The notes beneath the pieces were generated by a model. It searched no databases. It was given only the letters and a program-made list of their open reading frames with translations, and was not told where the DNA came from. Positions 1 to 6,907 of a DNA stretch of 12,666 bases are shown piece after piece; within the stretch, counting starts at the first letter, position 1, and each line of letters begins with the position of its first letter. The stretch is from positions 1 through 12,666 of the forward strand of contig CAKOXR010000026.1 of NCBI GenBank assembly GCA_934130215.1, given 5' to 3'. This DNA is from an uncultured Bacilli bacterium (GTDB lineage: Bacteria > Bacillota_I > Bacilli_A > RF39 > UBA660). A program made the translations under genes and the position numbers.

Positions 1-52
1 AGCAGAAAAGTTTCCATATGTTAAACAAAAAGCAAAAAAAAGAACTGAATGA
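1..52 (+). CDS. C-terminal end of an unidentified protein (partial)
   Basis: An open frame runs in from the left edge (first full codon at 2) and ends at TGA 50-52, giving the basic tail AEKFPYVKQKAKKRTE. Nothing in 16 residues identifies a family. It would be convergent with the glycosyltransferase, leaving only 7 bases between the stops. The composition looks coding, but a chance frame of this length is possible. Only the sequence to the left would settle it. Confidence 0.35.
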   Translation, partial: AEKFPYVKQKAKKRTE

Positions 53-69
53 AATTATTCTATTTCATT
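34..69 (-). terminator. Probable intrinsic terminator of the glycosyltransferase gene
   Basis: A perfect 8-bp inverted repeat (48-55 with 62-69, 6-base loop) overlaps the stop codon of the minus-strand gene. Read on the minus strand it is followed, after about six bases, by a run of eight T (complement of the A run 34-41). The stem is all A/T except for one G-C pair, so it is weak, but the order stem then T-run is right for a minus-strand terminator. On the plus strand the stem overlaps the stop of the partial gene but has no good T-run. Confidence 0.45.
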
Positions 70-1148
70 ACAGCCCCCTTTTCAAATTTTTTAATTAATT
101 CAACTAAATCTTTAGCAGAATTTTTATTTATTAATTTATTTTGATTTTTAACCAATTCTTTTTGAAGATTTTCATTATCTAATAATTCTATAACAGTTTT
201 AACTATTTCTTTTTCATTATCACATTTTAAACTCATTTTATTATTATAGAAAAAGTTTACATTAAATGTTTCTACACCTGGTATTGCAAAAGCATGAATT
301 AAAGGTTTATTTATAGATGCTATTTCTGTTGAAGATAAACCTCCAGGTTTTGATATAACAATATCAGATGAATATATTAAATCATTAATATTATGAACAA
401 AACCTAAAACTATTAATTTATTATTTTTTATACTTTTTAATTCATTATATAATTTTTTATTTGAGCCTGTTACAATAATTATTTTAGTATTATCAATATT
501 TAATAAATTGTTAATTATTTTGTTAATATTTCCAAAGCCCATACTTCCTAACATAATTAAAATTGTTTTTTCATTTTCAATATTTAAATTATATTTAATA
601 TTTTTAGCAGTTTTTATAAAATTGCTTGAAACTGGTATTCCAGATTTATATAATTTATTTTCATTAATACCTTTATTTATAAAATCTTTTTCAATACCTT
701 TTTGAATTATAAAATAATTAGGGTTTGTTTCTTCCATAAAAGGACATGCTGTATAATCAGTAATAACTAATAAAAACGGTATTTTTTTAAGTGCTGTTAA
801 TGTTAAAGCTGGAAATATATGAGTTGTTACAACTAAATCAATATTGTTTTTTATAATATAATCATATAATTTTTTCTTATGAAGTTTGTTAATAGAATAA
901 ACAGGACTTTTTAAATTAGTTTTACTATATACTTCTCCTAGTTTATAAACTGTTTTAAATACTTTACCATTTCCAGTTAATGTAGATAAATAAACTTTTT
1001 CGGAAAAGTTTTTAAGTTTTTTATTTACAACATCATAAAAATCTTTAAATTCACAATCAATATTACTTCTTTTTAATTCATCAAGAATATAATTAGCACA
1101 TGCATTATGACCACCACCTGTTGAACAAGATAATATTAAAACTTTCAT
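60..1148 (-). CDS. Processive diacylglycerol glycosyltransferase-like protein (MGDG synthase/UgtP family, GT28)
   Basis: This 362-residue protein has the layout of the MGDG synthase/YpfP-UgtP family, which transfers sugars from a nucleotide sugar to diacylglycerol at the inner face of the membrane to make glycolipid. The N-terminal domain opens with the glycine-rich STGGGHNACA at residues 9-18 with the family's conserved His14. VVTTHIFPALT (107-117) and the TDYTACP stretch (130-136) follow. The C-terminal GT28 domain has SKPGGLSSTE (266-275), the usual donor-binding loop, and IPGVETFN (289-296), matching the family's PGxE region. Start: ATG at 1148-1146 has AAGGAGG seven bases upstream (complement of 1156-1162). 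It has its own promoter and is divergent from 1226, so it is not part of the pilus locus. Sugar and number of transfers cannot be read from the sequence. Family assignment is firm. Confidence 0.88.
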   Translation of the reverse strand: MKVLILSCSTGGGHNACANYILDELKRSNIDCEFKDFYDVVNKKLKNFSEKVYLSTLTGNGKVFKTVYKLGEVYSKTNLKSPVYSINKLHKKKLYDYIIKNNIDLVVTTHIFPALTLTALKKIPFLLVITDYTACPFMEETNPNYFIIQKGIEKDFINKGINENKLYKSGIPVSSNFIKTAKNIKYNLNIENEKTILIMLGSMGFGNINKIINNLLNIDNTKIIIVTGSNKKLYNELKSIKNNKLIVLGFVHNINDLIYSSDIVISKPGGLSSTEIASINKPLIHAFAIPGVETFNVNFFYNNKMSLKCDNEKEIVKTVIELLDNENLQKELVKNQNKLINKNSAKDLVELIKKFEKGAVMK

Positions 1149-1175
1149 TAAAATTCCTCCTTGTAAGTTTATTTT

Positions 1176-1205
1176 ATTATACTTTATTTATGTTTAATTT
1201 GTAAA
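1176..1205 (-). promoter_or_regulatory. Sigma-A-type promoter for the glycosyltransferase gene
   Basis: On the minus strand there is TTTACA (complement of 1200-1205, five of six to TTGACA), an 18-base spacer, and a perfect TATAAT (complement of 1176-1181). Transcription would start a little before the AAGGAGG site at 1162-1156. The position and spacing are right for the only gene reading in this direction. Confidence 0.6.
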
Positions 1206-1213
1206 TAGTTTAA

Positions 1214-1224
1214 TATAATATAAT
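1214..1224 (+). promoter_or_regulatory. Overlapping TATAAT -10 boxes just before the 1226 gene
   Basis: Two perfect TATAAT hexamers overlap by one base (1214-1219 and 1219-1224), immediately before the ATG at 1226. No good -35 is seen. If the first box is used, transcription would start at or next to the ATG, giving a leaderless mRNA, which would agree with the lack of any Shine-Dalgarno sequence. In DNA this AT-rich the hexamers could also be chance. Confidence 0.3.
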
Positions 1225-1225
1225 T

Positions 1226-1582
1226 ATGAATAAAGATGAAATAAAAAGACTAAATTTTGAAGATTTTTTATTAATTATTTTTATATGTTTAAGTATTTTA
1301 AATATTATTGGTGATTATTTAATGAAAGATTATTTAAAATATAATAATATAAACTCAAAAAATAAATCAAAAAAAATATTTGATTTTACTTTAAGTATTA
1401 CTATATTAATTTATTTATATTTTGTTATTAGAAACTATAATTCATATAAAAATATTGATGAATCAAAAAAACAATTATATAGTATTAAATTATTTGGAAG
1501 TATTTTAATTATAGTTGGAACAATATTATTATTTTATTTTCAAAAAAAAGAAAATTCTTTTATAGGTGTTCCAGCTACATAA
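1226..1582 (+). CDS. Small three-helix membrane protein, function unknown
   Basis: This 118-residue protein has three clear hydrophobic segments at about residues 12-32, 52-68 and 86-105, with charged Asn/Lys-rich loops between them. With a short charged N-terminus, the likely topology is N-in, C-out. I recognise no family and see no catalytic motif. No Shine-Dalgarno sequence precedes the ATG; two TATAAT boxes end two bases before it, so leaderless translation is possible. It is divergent from the glycosyltransferase and 68 bases before the first pilus-locus gene, with a T-rich stretch (about 1591-1610) between. Whether it belongs to that locus is unclear. Real gene likely because it is long, uninterrupted and has well-formed membrane helices. 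Confidence 0.7.
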   Translation: MNKDEIKRLNFEDFLLIIFICLSILNIIGDYLMKDYLKYNNINSKNKSKKIFDFTLSITILIYLYFVIRNYNSYKNIDESKKQLYSIKLFGSILIIVGTILLFYFQKKENSFIGVPAT

Positions 1583-1621
1583 AAACAAATATTTTTTCTT
1601 TCTTTTTTTTATAATTTGTTG

Positions 1622-1627
1622 TATAAT
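1622..1627 (+). promoter_or_regulatory. Possible -10 box before the first gene of the surface-machine locus
   Basis: A perfect TATAAT lies 23 bases before the ATG at 1651, leaving room for a short leader containing AGGTGAT (1641-1647). No convincing -35 is present; the upstream stretch is a C/T tract. It is offered because a promoter is expected here, at the start of a long co-directional gene run. Confidence 0.3.
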
Positions 1628-1650
1628 AATTTTAGAGAATAGGTGATAAT

Positions 1651-3159
1651 ATGATAGTTAGAAAACCTTATGCATTTTTTATAAAACATTTTAGGTTTTT
1701 TCATATGATTTTTTTAATACTTTCATTTATAATTATAGTAAATAATATAAATCTTTTTGAATTTTTTGATGATTATGTAAATGCTAATCCAACAATAGTT
1801 AGTTCTTATATAATTGGATCTGCTAAAGCACAAATTATATGGCCAATTTTATTATTAATTGGATTAAGTATTGTAATGATTGTTTTAATATATAAGAAAA
1901 AAAGTATAAAATTATATATTGCTGAAATTATAACATATTTAATAGTTTTAATTTTATTTATTTATTCGAATAATTTAATGATTCAAATGACTAAATATAT
2001 TATAGATATAAGGAAAATAAAAGCAATTCATGATATTTTATTTGCACTTTGTTTTATTCAACCTATAATGATTGCTTTACTTTTTACAAGAGCTACTGGA
2101 TTTGATATAAAAAAATTTGATTTTGAAAGAGATTTTGCTAAATTACAAACAAATGAAACAGATAGAGAAGAAGTTGAACTAAGTTTAGAACTTGATTATA
2201 ATGTTTTAAAAACAAAAATTAATAAATTATTAAGATATATAAAATATTTTTATTTAGAAAATAAAGCTTTATGTTATATTATTGTAATATCAATAACTTG
2301 TTTAATATTTGGATCTTTTTATGTTTATAATAAGAATAATAGATATATTAAAGTTAAAAATAATACTATCAGTACGACAAAATATACAATTACTTATGAT
2401 AAAGCATTTATAGATAATAAAGATATACATGATAATATAATTAATGGTGATAATTATGTTATTGTAAAAGCAAATATTAAAATTAAAGGAGCTAAAAAAA
2501 ATAGTTTTAATACCTCTAATTTAATGCTTTTTATTAATCAAACTACTTATACACCTTTAAAACAATATAATCAATATTTTACTGATTTTGGTAATGGTTA
2601 TAATGATGAAATAATAGAGGATAATAATGATTATTATTTTGTTTATAAAATTCCATCTAATGTTTATTTAAAAGATATTAAATTAATTTATACAGATATA
2701 ATAAAAAATTATGAAAAAAAATTAGATTATATAGATTTAAGAAAAGATGAATTTATGGGTTCTTATACAATAAATGAAGAAGCTTTAATTAAAAGTGATT
2801 TTATGAATGATGTTAATTTAAAAATTAATGAATTTAGTTGTAAAGACAAATATTTAATTCCTTATATTTTTAAAGCTTATAAAACTTATTATACAAGTAA
2901 TTATTATGTTAGTCCTAGTATTTCAGGAAATTATGATAAAAGTGTAATTAGAATTATAAGTAATAATTGTGATTTTATTGAAAATTATGGAAGTTTATAT
3001 TATGATAATAAAGAATCAATTGTTCCTTTAAAAAGAATTAAACCTTTAAATAATACAGATTATTGTTTTTTTGAAACTGATAAAGCAGTTATAGATAGTT
3101 CTGATATATATTTAAAATTATCTGTTAGAGGAAATGTATATAAATATTATTTAAAATAG
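1651..3159 (+). CDS. Five-helix membrane protein with large extracellular domain, locus-associated, function unknown
   Basis: The protein has 502 residues. Hydrophobic helices lie at about 16-32, 62-81, 88-106, 126-145 and 207-226. A charged cytoplasmic segment (146-206, rich in Glu, Asp and Lys) separates helices 4 and 5. Residues 227-502 should lie outside the cell. Their first part (about 237-300) alternates strand-like stretches, YVIVKANIKIKG (269-280) then NLMLFINQTTYTP, and resembles the Ig-like ectodomains of the DUF4352 kind; that is a guess from pattern, not a match. No enzyme motif is seen. The start has AGGTGAT at 1641-1647, close to the anti-Shine-Dalgarno complement. It opens the co-directional run leading to the Tad genes, so a role as a membrane anchor or accessory of the machine is inferred. 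Codon use is the same AT-rich style as its neighbours. Confidence 0.75.
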   Translation: MIVRKPYAFFIKHFRFFHMIFLILSFIIIVNNINLFEFFDDYVNANPTIVSSYIIGSAKAQIIWPILLLIGLSIVMIVLIYKKKSIKLYIAEIITYLIVLILFIYSNNLMIQMTKYIIDIRKIKAIHDILFALCFIQPIMIALLFTRATGFDIKKFDFERDFAKLQTNETDREEVELSLELDYNVLKTKINKLLRYIKYFYLENKALCYIIVISITCLIFGSFYVYNKNNRYIKVKNNTISTTKYTITYDKAFIDNKDIHDNIINGDNYVIVKANIKIKGAKKNSFNTSNLMLFINQTTYTPLKQYNQYFTDFGNGYNDEIIEDNNDYYFVYKIPSNVYLKDIKLIYTDIIKNYEKKLDYIDLRKDEFMGSYTINEEALIKSDFMNDVNLKINEFSCKDKYLIPYIFKAYKTYYTSNYYVSPSISGNYDKSVIRIISNNCDFIENYGSLYYDNKESIVPLKRIKPLNNTDYCFFETDKAVIDSSDIYLKLSVRGNVYKYYLK

Positions 3160-3194
3160 TATTTTATTCTTTTAAATAATATGTTATAATTATG

Positions 3195-3200
3195 AGGAGG
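3195..3200 (+). promoter_or_regulatory. Shine-Dalgarno site that decides the start at 3207
   Basis: AGGAGG at 3195-3200 sits six bases before the ATG at 3207. An in-frame ATG at 3192 would read through this site as Arg-Arg codons and has no ribosome site of its own, so the downstream ATG is chosen. That also places the Met-Lys-Lys of a standard signal peptide at the N-terminus. Confidence 0.8.
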
Positions 3201-3206
3201 AAATGG

Positions 3207-3800
3207 ATGAAAAAATATTTATTTATTCTACTTTGTTTTATTTTCTTACCTAACATATATGCTTGTGATTATTCTACTAAGTCTTTACTTAAAAGTTTAG
3301 CAAATAATGTTAATTTTAATTTAGATTATAAAATTATAGATGAAAAAGCTATATTTAATATTTCTATTACAGGTATAAATGGTATGGTATATGTTATAGA
3401 TGATAATGGTAATAAATATTATAAAGATACAGTTATTGATAATTTATCTGAAGGTAATAAGTATAAATTTTATGTTAGAAGTAATGTCTATGATTTTTGT
3501 GGATATGGTGATTTAAATACTAAAATTATAAGTACTCCTTATTATAATAAATATTATAAAGATAAGTTATGTGATAACCATAAAAATGATGATATTTGTT
3601 ATCGTTGGAATAATATAAGTATGACTTATGATGAATTTAAAAAAAGAATTAATAATTTAGATTCTACTTCAAGTGTTATTCCAGATGAACCTATTAAAAA
3701 AAATGGAATAGGTAAATATATGGGTTTAATTGTTGGAAGTTTTATAGTTTTACTTGGTACATCTATTATAATCATGAAGAAAAAAAACATAGGGTTTTAA
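3207..3800 (+). CDS. Exported protein with signal peptide, ectodomain and C-terminal membrane anchor
   Basis: From ATG 3207 the protein has 197 residues. It begins MKKYLFILLCFIFLPNIYA, a typical signal peptide, with Cys20 right after the probable cut. IYAC is a poor lipobox because Tyr is unusual before Ala, so lipid attachment is possible but doubtful. The ectodomain (about 21-168) looks beta-rich, with a stretch at 35-110 that could be a fibronectin- or Ig-like fold, and contains Cys98, Cys122 and Cys131. A single helix at about 171-190 followed by KKK anchors it with its tail inside. No LPXTG sorting motif is present. It lies 47 bases after the five-helix protein and 12 bases before the Cys-rich secreted protein. 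This spacing, with AAGGAG overlapping its own stop, says the three are co-transcribed. Family unknown; a surface component of the pilus machine is inferred. Confidence 0.72.
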   Translation: MKKYLFILLCFIFLPNIYACDYSTKSLLKSLANNVNFNLDYKIIDEKAIFNISITGINGMVYVIDDNGNKYYKDTVIDNLSEGNKYKFYVRSNVYDFCGYGDLNTKIISTPYYNKYYKDKLCDNHKNDDICYRWNNISMTYDEFKKRINNLDSTSSVIPDEPIKKNGIGKYMGLIVGSFIVLLGTSIIIMKKKNIGF

Positions 3801-3812
3801 GGAGTTGATTTT

Positions 3813-5660
3813 GTGAAAAAACTATTTTGTATAATATTATCTATTTGTTTAATATTTAATGTTAGTTCAGCTGAGAAAAAAAATAAGATTATTTCTGTTA
3901 GGTTTATAGTTGGTTGTGAAAGTTCAGAAAATGCTTATAAAATATTAATGAAACATGCTATTAATACAAATGCTAATGGTAGAATTATTACTGGTAAGGA
4001 ATATCGTTTTGAGTTACCACCTGATTTTGATTTAAGTATTATTCCGGGTTATAAAGATGAAGATAAAGAAGGAACCTTTAATGATACAAGTAAAGTTGAG
4101 GGATGTGCTCCAAAACCAACAAATAAACTTGCTTGTTCATTTGGGTGCTTGGAAGGAGCAATATCATCAGCATCAGATCATAAGCAAAGTCCAACTGAAA
4201 TTTCTACAACAGCTGGCTTATTTCAATATTTTAAAGATATTGGTAAATCTGTTGGTTCTGGATATTGTATGGAGATATGTGTTGATAATAAAAAGTTTGT
4301 TGCACCAGAATCTAATACAATAACAGTAAAACAAGGACAAAAATTTACATTTGAAAATAGATTTGGTCATGTTTTAACATTTATAGATGATGTTAGGACT
4401 TGCTATACAGTATTTGATTCAGATAGTTGGTTAAGTGCATATTACAGTAAAATGGATAAAGTTAATTCATTAACTAATGATATAAGAAATGATAGCTATT
4501 CTGCTTGCGGTAGCCCATCTAAATATAGAAATGGTAATTGTGTATCTTATAAAAAAATAAAAAATGATAAAAATTCTACTAATCCAAATGGTTATCATAC
4601 TGTTGTTGATAAAAGAGTTCCTGCAACTTGTGGTTATGGATTTTATCTAAAAGGTAATGGAGATTGTAAAATGACCGATTGGTATAAAAGTAGTTTAATT
4701 AAACAAAGACAAGAAGCAGCTGATTATGTCAAAAATACATTAATACCTGCCGCTACTGCTTGTTATAACCATCAAAGTAAAGCAGTTGATAAATGTGATG
4801 AAGTTTATATAAAATATGATGATGAAGTTTATGGAAATGAACTTGAAAATGATTTAGAATATAAAAAACTAGTTGGAACAGGAACATCTATGGTTAAAGA
4901 AAATTATGTTGAAAGAAATACTAGTATTTCAAATCCTTTAAAATTATATAATTGTCCAAATAATGATTCTGGATGTTCTACTTATTATACATATACAAAT
5001 AACTTTTTGAAATTTCGTAGAACAAAAATTTATAGTGAATATCATTGGGATACAGTAGAAGATTTCTTTAGTTGTGTTAATATAAATGGTAAATCATATC
5101 TTAGATGTTCAACAGCTCAAGCGGTTGTTCCAAATCGTTATATGACAATAGGTAAAAATTTCCCAGTTAATTTTAATTCAGCAATTGGAGAACATGAAAT
5201 AAAAATTGAATATAAATGTACAGATGGAGCAAATGATATATATGCTGAAGAAGCAGATGCATGTATATATAATGTAGAAGGATGTAAAGAAGGTGTATGT
5301 GTTCCTAAATATGAAGGTGGAGGAAATGGTAATAACAATAATGGTGGTGTTGAAGTAATCTATCGTGTTGTTGATTTAAAAAATCCATTTCCAAATAGAG
5401 TAGCTGGAAGTAATTGGGAAGGAAATGAAAAATTAATTACCAATAATAGAGGTGTTGATGATAATAGTGTTTATAATTTAACACCATATTATACTATTGA
5501 ATTAGATCCTGCTAAAATAAAAGAAATAAGAAATGATAATAAAAATATTGACTACGGTTCATTTGAAAATTTAAAATGTACAAACGGAGAAAATTGTAAA
5601 AGTGCTTATGTTGCAGAACTTGTTAATAAAGGGTACTTAACAATAGTAAAAGGGGGTTAA
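3813..5660 (+). CDS. Large secreted cysteine-rich surface protein, probable machine-associated or tip protein
   Basis: GTG start with AAGGAG at 3799-3804, eight bases upstream and overlapping the previous stop. The 615-residue product has a signal peptide (residues 1-20, cut after SSA) and no further membrane segment or LPXTG anchor, so it should be released or held by partners. The mature part has 23 cysteines spread along its length, many in close pairs (108/112, 152/156, 232/243, 273/285, 317/328, 381/388, 421/432, 491/496, 589/595), pointing to many disulfides. A flexible EGGGNGNNNNGG linker at 501-512 separates a long N-terminal region from a C-terminal module (about 515-615) with DLKNPFPNR (521-529), GSNWEG (532-537) and Cys589/Cys595. 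I know no named family. One base separates its stop from the next ATG, tying it to the Tad genes. An adhesin or filament-tip role is inferred. Confidence 0.75.
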   Translation: MKKLFCIILSICLIFNVSSAEKKNKIISVRFIVGCESSENAYKILMKHAINTNANGRIITGKEYRFELPPDFDLSIIPGYKDEDKEGTFNDTSKVEGCAPKPTNKLACSFGCLEGAISSASDHKQSPTEISTTAGLFQYFKDIGKSVGSGYCMEICVDNKKFVAPESNTITVKQGQKFTFENRFGHVLTFIDDVRTCYTVFDSDSWLSAYYSKMDKVNSLTNDIRNDSYSACGSPSKYRNGNCVSYKKIKNDKNSTNPNGYHTVVDKRVPATCGYGFYLKGNGDCKMTDWYKSSLIKQRQEAADYVKNTLIPAATACYNHQSKAVDKCDEVYIKYDDEVYGNELENDLEYKKLVGTGTSMVKENYVERNTSISNPLKLYNCPNNDSGCSTYYTYTNNFLKFRRTKIYSEYHWDTVEDFFSCVNINGKSYLRCSTAQAVVPNRYMTIGKNFPVNFNSAIGEHEIKIEYKCTDGANDIYAEEADACIYNVEGCKEGVCVPKYEGGGNGNNNNGGVEVIYRVVDLKNPFPNRVAGSNWEGNEKLITNNRGVDDNSVYNLTPYYTIELDPAKIKEIRNDNKNIDYGSFENLKCTNGENCKSAYVAELVNKGYLTIVKGG

Positions 5661-5661
5661 T

Positions 5662-6066
5662 ATGAAAGAGTCGTTATGGGCATGGTTTGTTCTTGTAGTT
5701 GGAATTGTATGCTTAACAGCAGTGTTCTTTTTCCAAAGAATTGTAAATACATCGGAACATAACTTTTATGTCTTAAAAGAAGTAACTGAAGCAGCAATGT
5801 GGGATTCAATAGATTTAGGTTATTATAGAAAAAATGATGGAAAAGTAAAAATAATAGAAGAAAAATTTGTTGATAGTTTTATAAGAAGATTCGCGGAAAC
5901 CGCTAATCTTTCAAGAAAATATTATATACAGATTTATGATGTCAATGAAGTACCACCTAAGGTAAGTATTAAAGTTTCAAGTGTAGAATCAGGAACTGTA
6001 ATAAATGATGTGTATAACTTTGACATTGTGAATAAATTAGATGCGATTTTTGAAACGCCATATTAA
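5662..6066 (+). CDS. Single-helix pseudopilin-like protein, MKES N-terminus
   Basis: This 134-residue protein begins MKESLWAW and has one hydrophobic helix at about residues 7-26 that starts almost at the N-terminus, without a leader peptide. The rest (27-134) is soluble: a helical stretch (about 30-50), then a mixed domain with strand-like YYIQIYDV (87-94) and KVSIKVSSV (100-108). The layout, an N-terminal helix plus a small C-terminal domain, is that of a pseudopilin or TadE-like minor subunit, but no prepilin-peptidase site is visible. Its M-K-E-S opening is shared with three other small proteins in this locus. It is one base after the Cys-rich protein and 11 bases before cpaB; GGGGG at 5653-5657 serves as ribosome site. 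Role as a minor pilus subunit is inferred. Confidence 0.7.
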   Translation: MKESLWAWFVLVVGIVCLTAVFFFQRIVNTSEHNFYVLKEVTEAAMWDSIDLGYYRKNDGKVKIIEEKFVDSFIRRFAETANLSRKYYIQIYDVNEVPPKVSIKVSSVESGTVINDVYNFDIVNKLDAIFETPY

Positions 6067-6077
6067 AGGAGGATTTT

Positions 6078-6902
6078 ATGAATATTTTAGTTTCAATCAA
6101 AAGATTTTTTACCAATAAAAATGTAGTTACAGTTATTGGTATTGTCTTAATTATTTTCTTGCTTTATTGGGGATATAATAAAGCAATACAAACACAGGTT
6201 TCACCTGTTACAGGTATTCCTATTGCAAAAGAGAAAATTTTGCCAGGAACATTAATTACTAGTGATATGATTGATGTTATATCAGTTGCACCAATTGTTT
6301 TACAAAAAGGTGATATTTATACTAGTAAAAGTCAAATAGTTGGAAGTAATAAAAAAATGTATTCAAATTATGATACAGCAATTCCAAAAGGAAGTATGTT
6401 TTATAAAAGTGCAGTTATTACAGAAGATCAATTACCTAATTCTGCATTAATTGGATTAAAAGATGGAGAAGTATTATATAATTTACCAGTTAACATAAGA
6501 ACAACATTTGGTAATATTATAATGCCAGAATCTTATATTGATATTTATTTAAAAGCAACAGAAACAAATAAAGATACTGGTGAAAAAGAAATTATTTACG
6601 GTAAATTTATTGAAAATATAAAAGTTCTTGCTGTTAAAGATTCAAGCGGAAATGATGTATTTGCAAATAGCGAAGATAAAAAATCACCTGCTATGATGTT
6701 ATTTGGTTTACAATCTAACATTAATATTTTATTAAATAAAGCTAGTTATTTAACACAATATAGTGTAGAGATAGTACCTGTTCCACATGGAGCTGATTCA
6801 CAAATAGTTGGAGATAAAAAAGTTTCTTCTGAATATTTAAGAGAATTTATTAGTTCTAAGACTGTTGAATTACCAGAAAATGATGTTTCTAATGAAGGGT
6901 GA
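6078..6902 (+). CDS. cpaB: CpaB/RcpC-like Flp pilus assembly protein (SAF domain)
   Basis: The protein has 274 residues. A short cytoplasmic N-terminus is followed by a membrane helix at about 16-32, then an extracellular SAF-type domain at about 45-112 with the hallmark order of this family: IPIAKEKILPGTLITSDMID (47-66) and later AIPKGSMFYKSAV (101-113). An RcpC-like region follows at about 126-235, with LPVNIRTTFGNIIMPESYID (136-155) and IENIKVLAV (178-186). In diderms CpaB works with the secretin in the periplasm. Here no secretin is seen, so it probably sits on the outer face of the membrane around the pilus base. AAGGAGG at 6066-6072, overlapping the previous stop, gives a clear start. 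It ends three bases from the RBS region of cpaF. Confidence 0.85.
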   Translation: MNILVSIKRFFTNKNVVTVIGIVLIIFLLYWGYNKAIQTQVSPVTGIPIAKEKILPGTLITSDMIDVISVAPIVLQKGDIYTSKSQIVGSNKKMYSNYDTAIPKGSMFYKSAVITEDQLPNSALIGLKDGEVLYNLPVNIRTTFGNIIMPESYIDIYLKATETNKDTGEKEIIYGKFIENIKVLAVKDSSGNDVFANSEDKKSPAMMLFGLQSNINILLNKASYLTQYSVEIVPVPHGADSQIVGDKKVSSEYLREFISSKTVELPENDVSNEG

Positions 6903-6907
6903 TTTTA

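Noticed and set aside
508..705. A plus-strand open frame of 65 codons inside the glycosyltransferase gene
   Set aside because: It lies antisense within a well-supported gene, has no ribosome site, and its hydrophobic composition is what AT-rich antisense frames give.
3182..3190. Extended -10 box (TGTTATAAT) before the 3207 gene
   Set aside because: No -35 is present, and a start seven bases downstream would fall inside the AGGAGG ribosome site, so a transcript from here would lack it. Likely chance.
3207..3266. Lipoprotein lipobox (IYAC) at the end of the signal peptide
   Set aside because: Tyr at the position before Ala is unusual for a lipobox, and the protein already has a C-terminal membrane anchor. 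Left as a doubtful option, not called.
4057..4323. An 88-codon open frame in another frame of the Cys-rich protein gene
   Set aside because: It is fully inside a signal-peptide-bearing gene with a good ribosome site and has none of its own.
5138..5338. A 66-codon minus-strand open frame
   Set aside because: Antisense to the Cys-rich protein gene, low-complexity Ser/Pro-rich product, no ribosome site or promoter.
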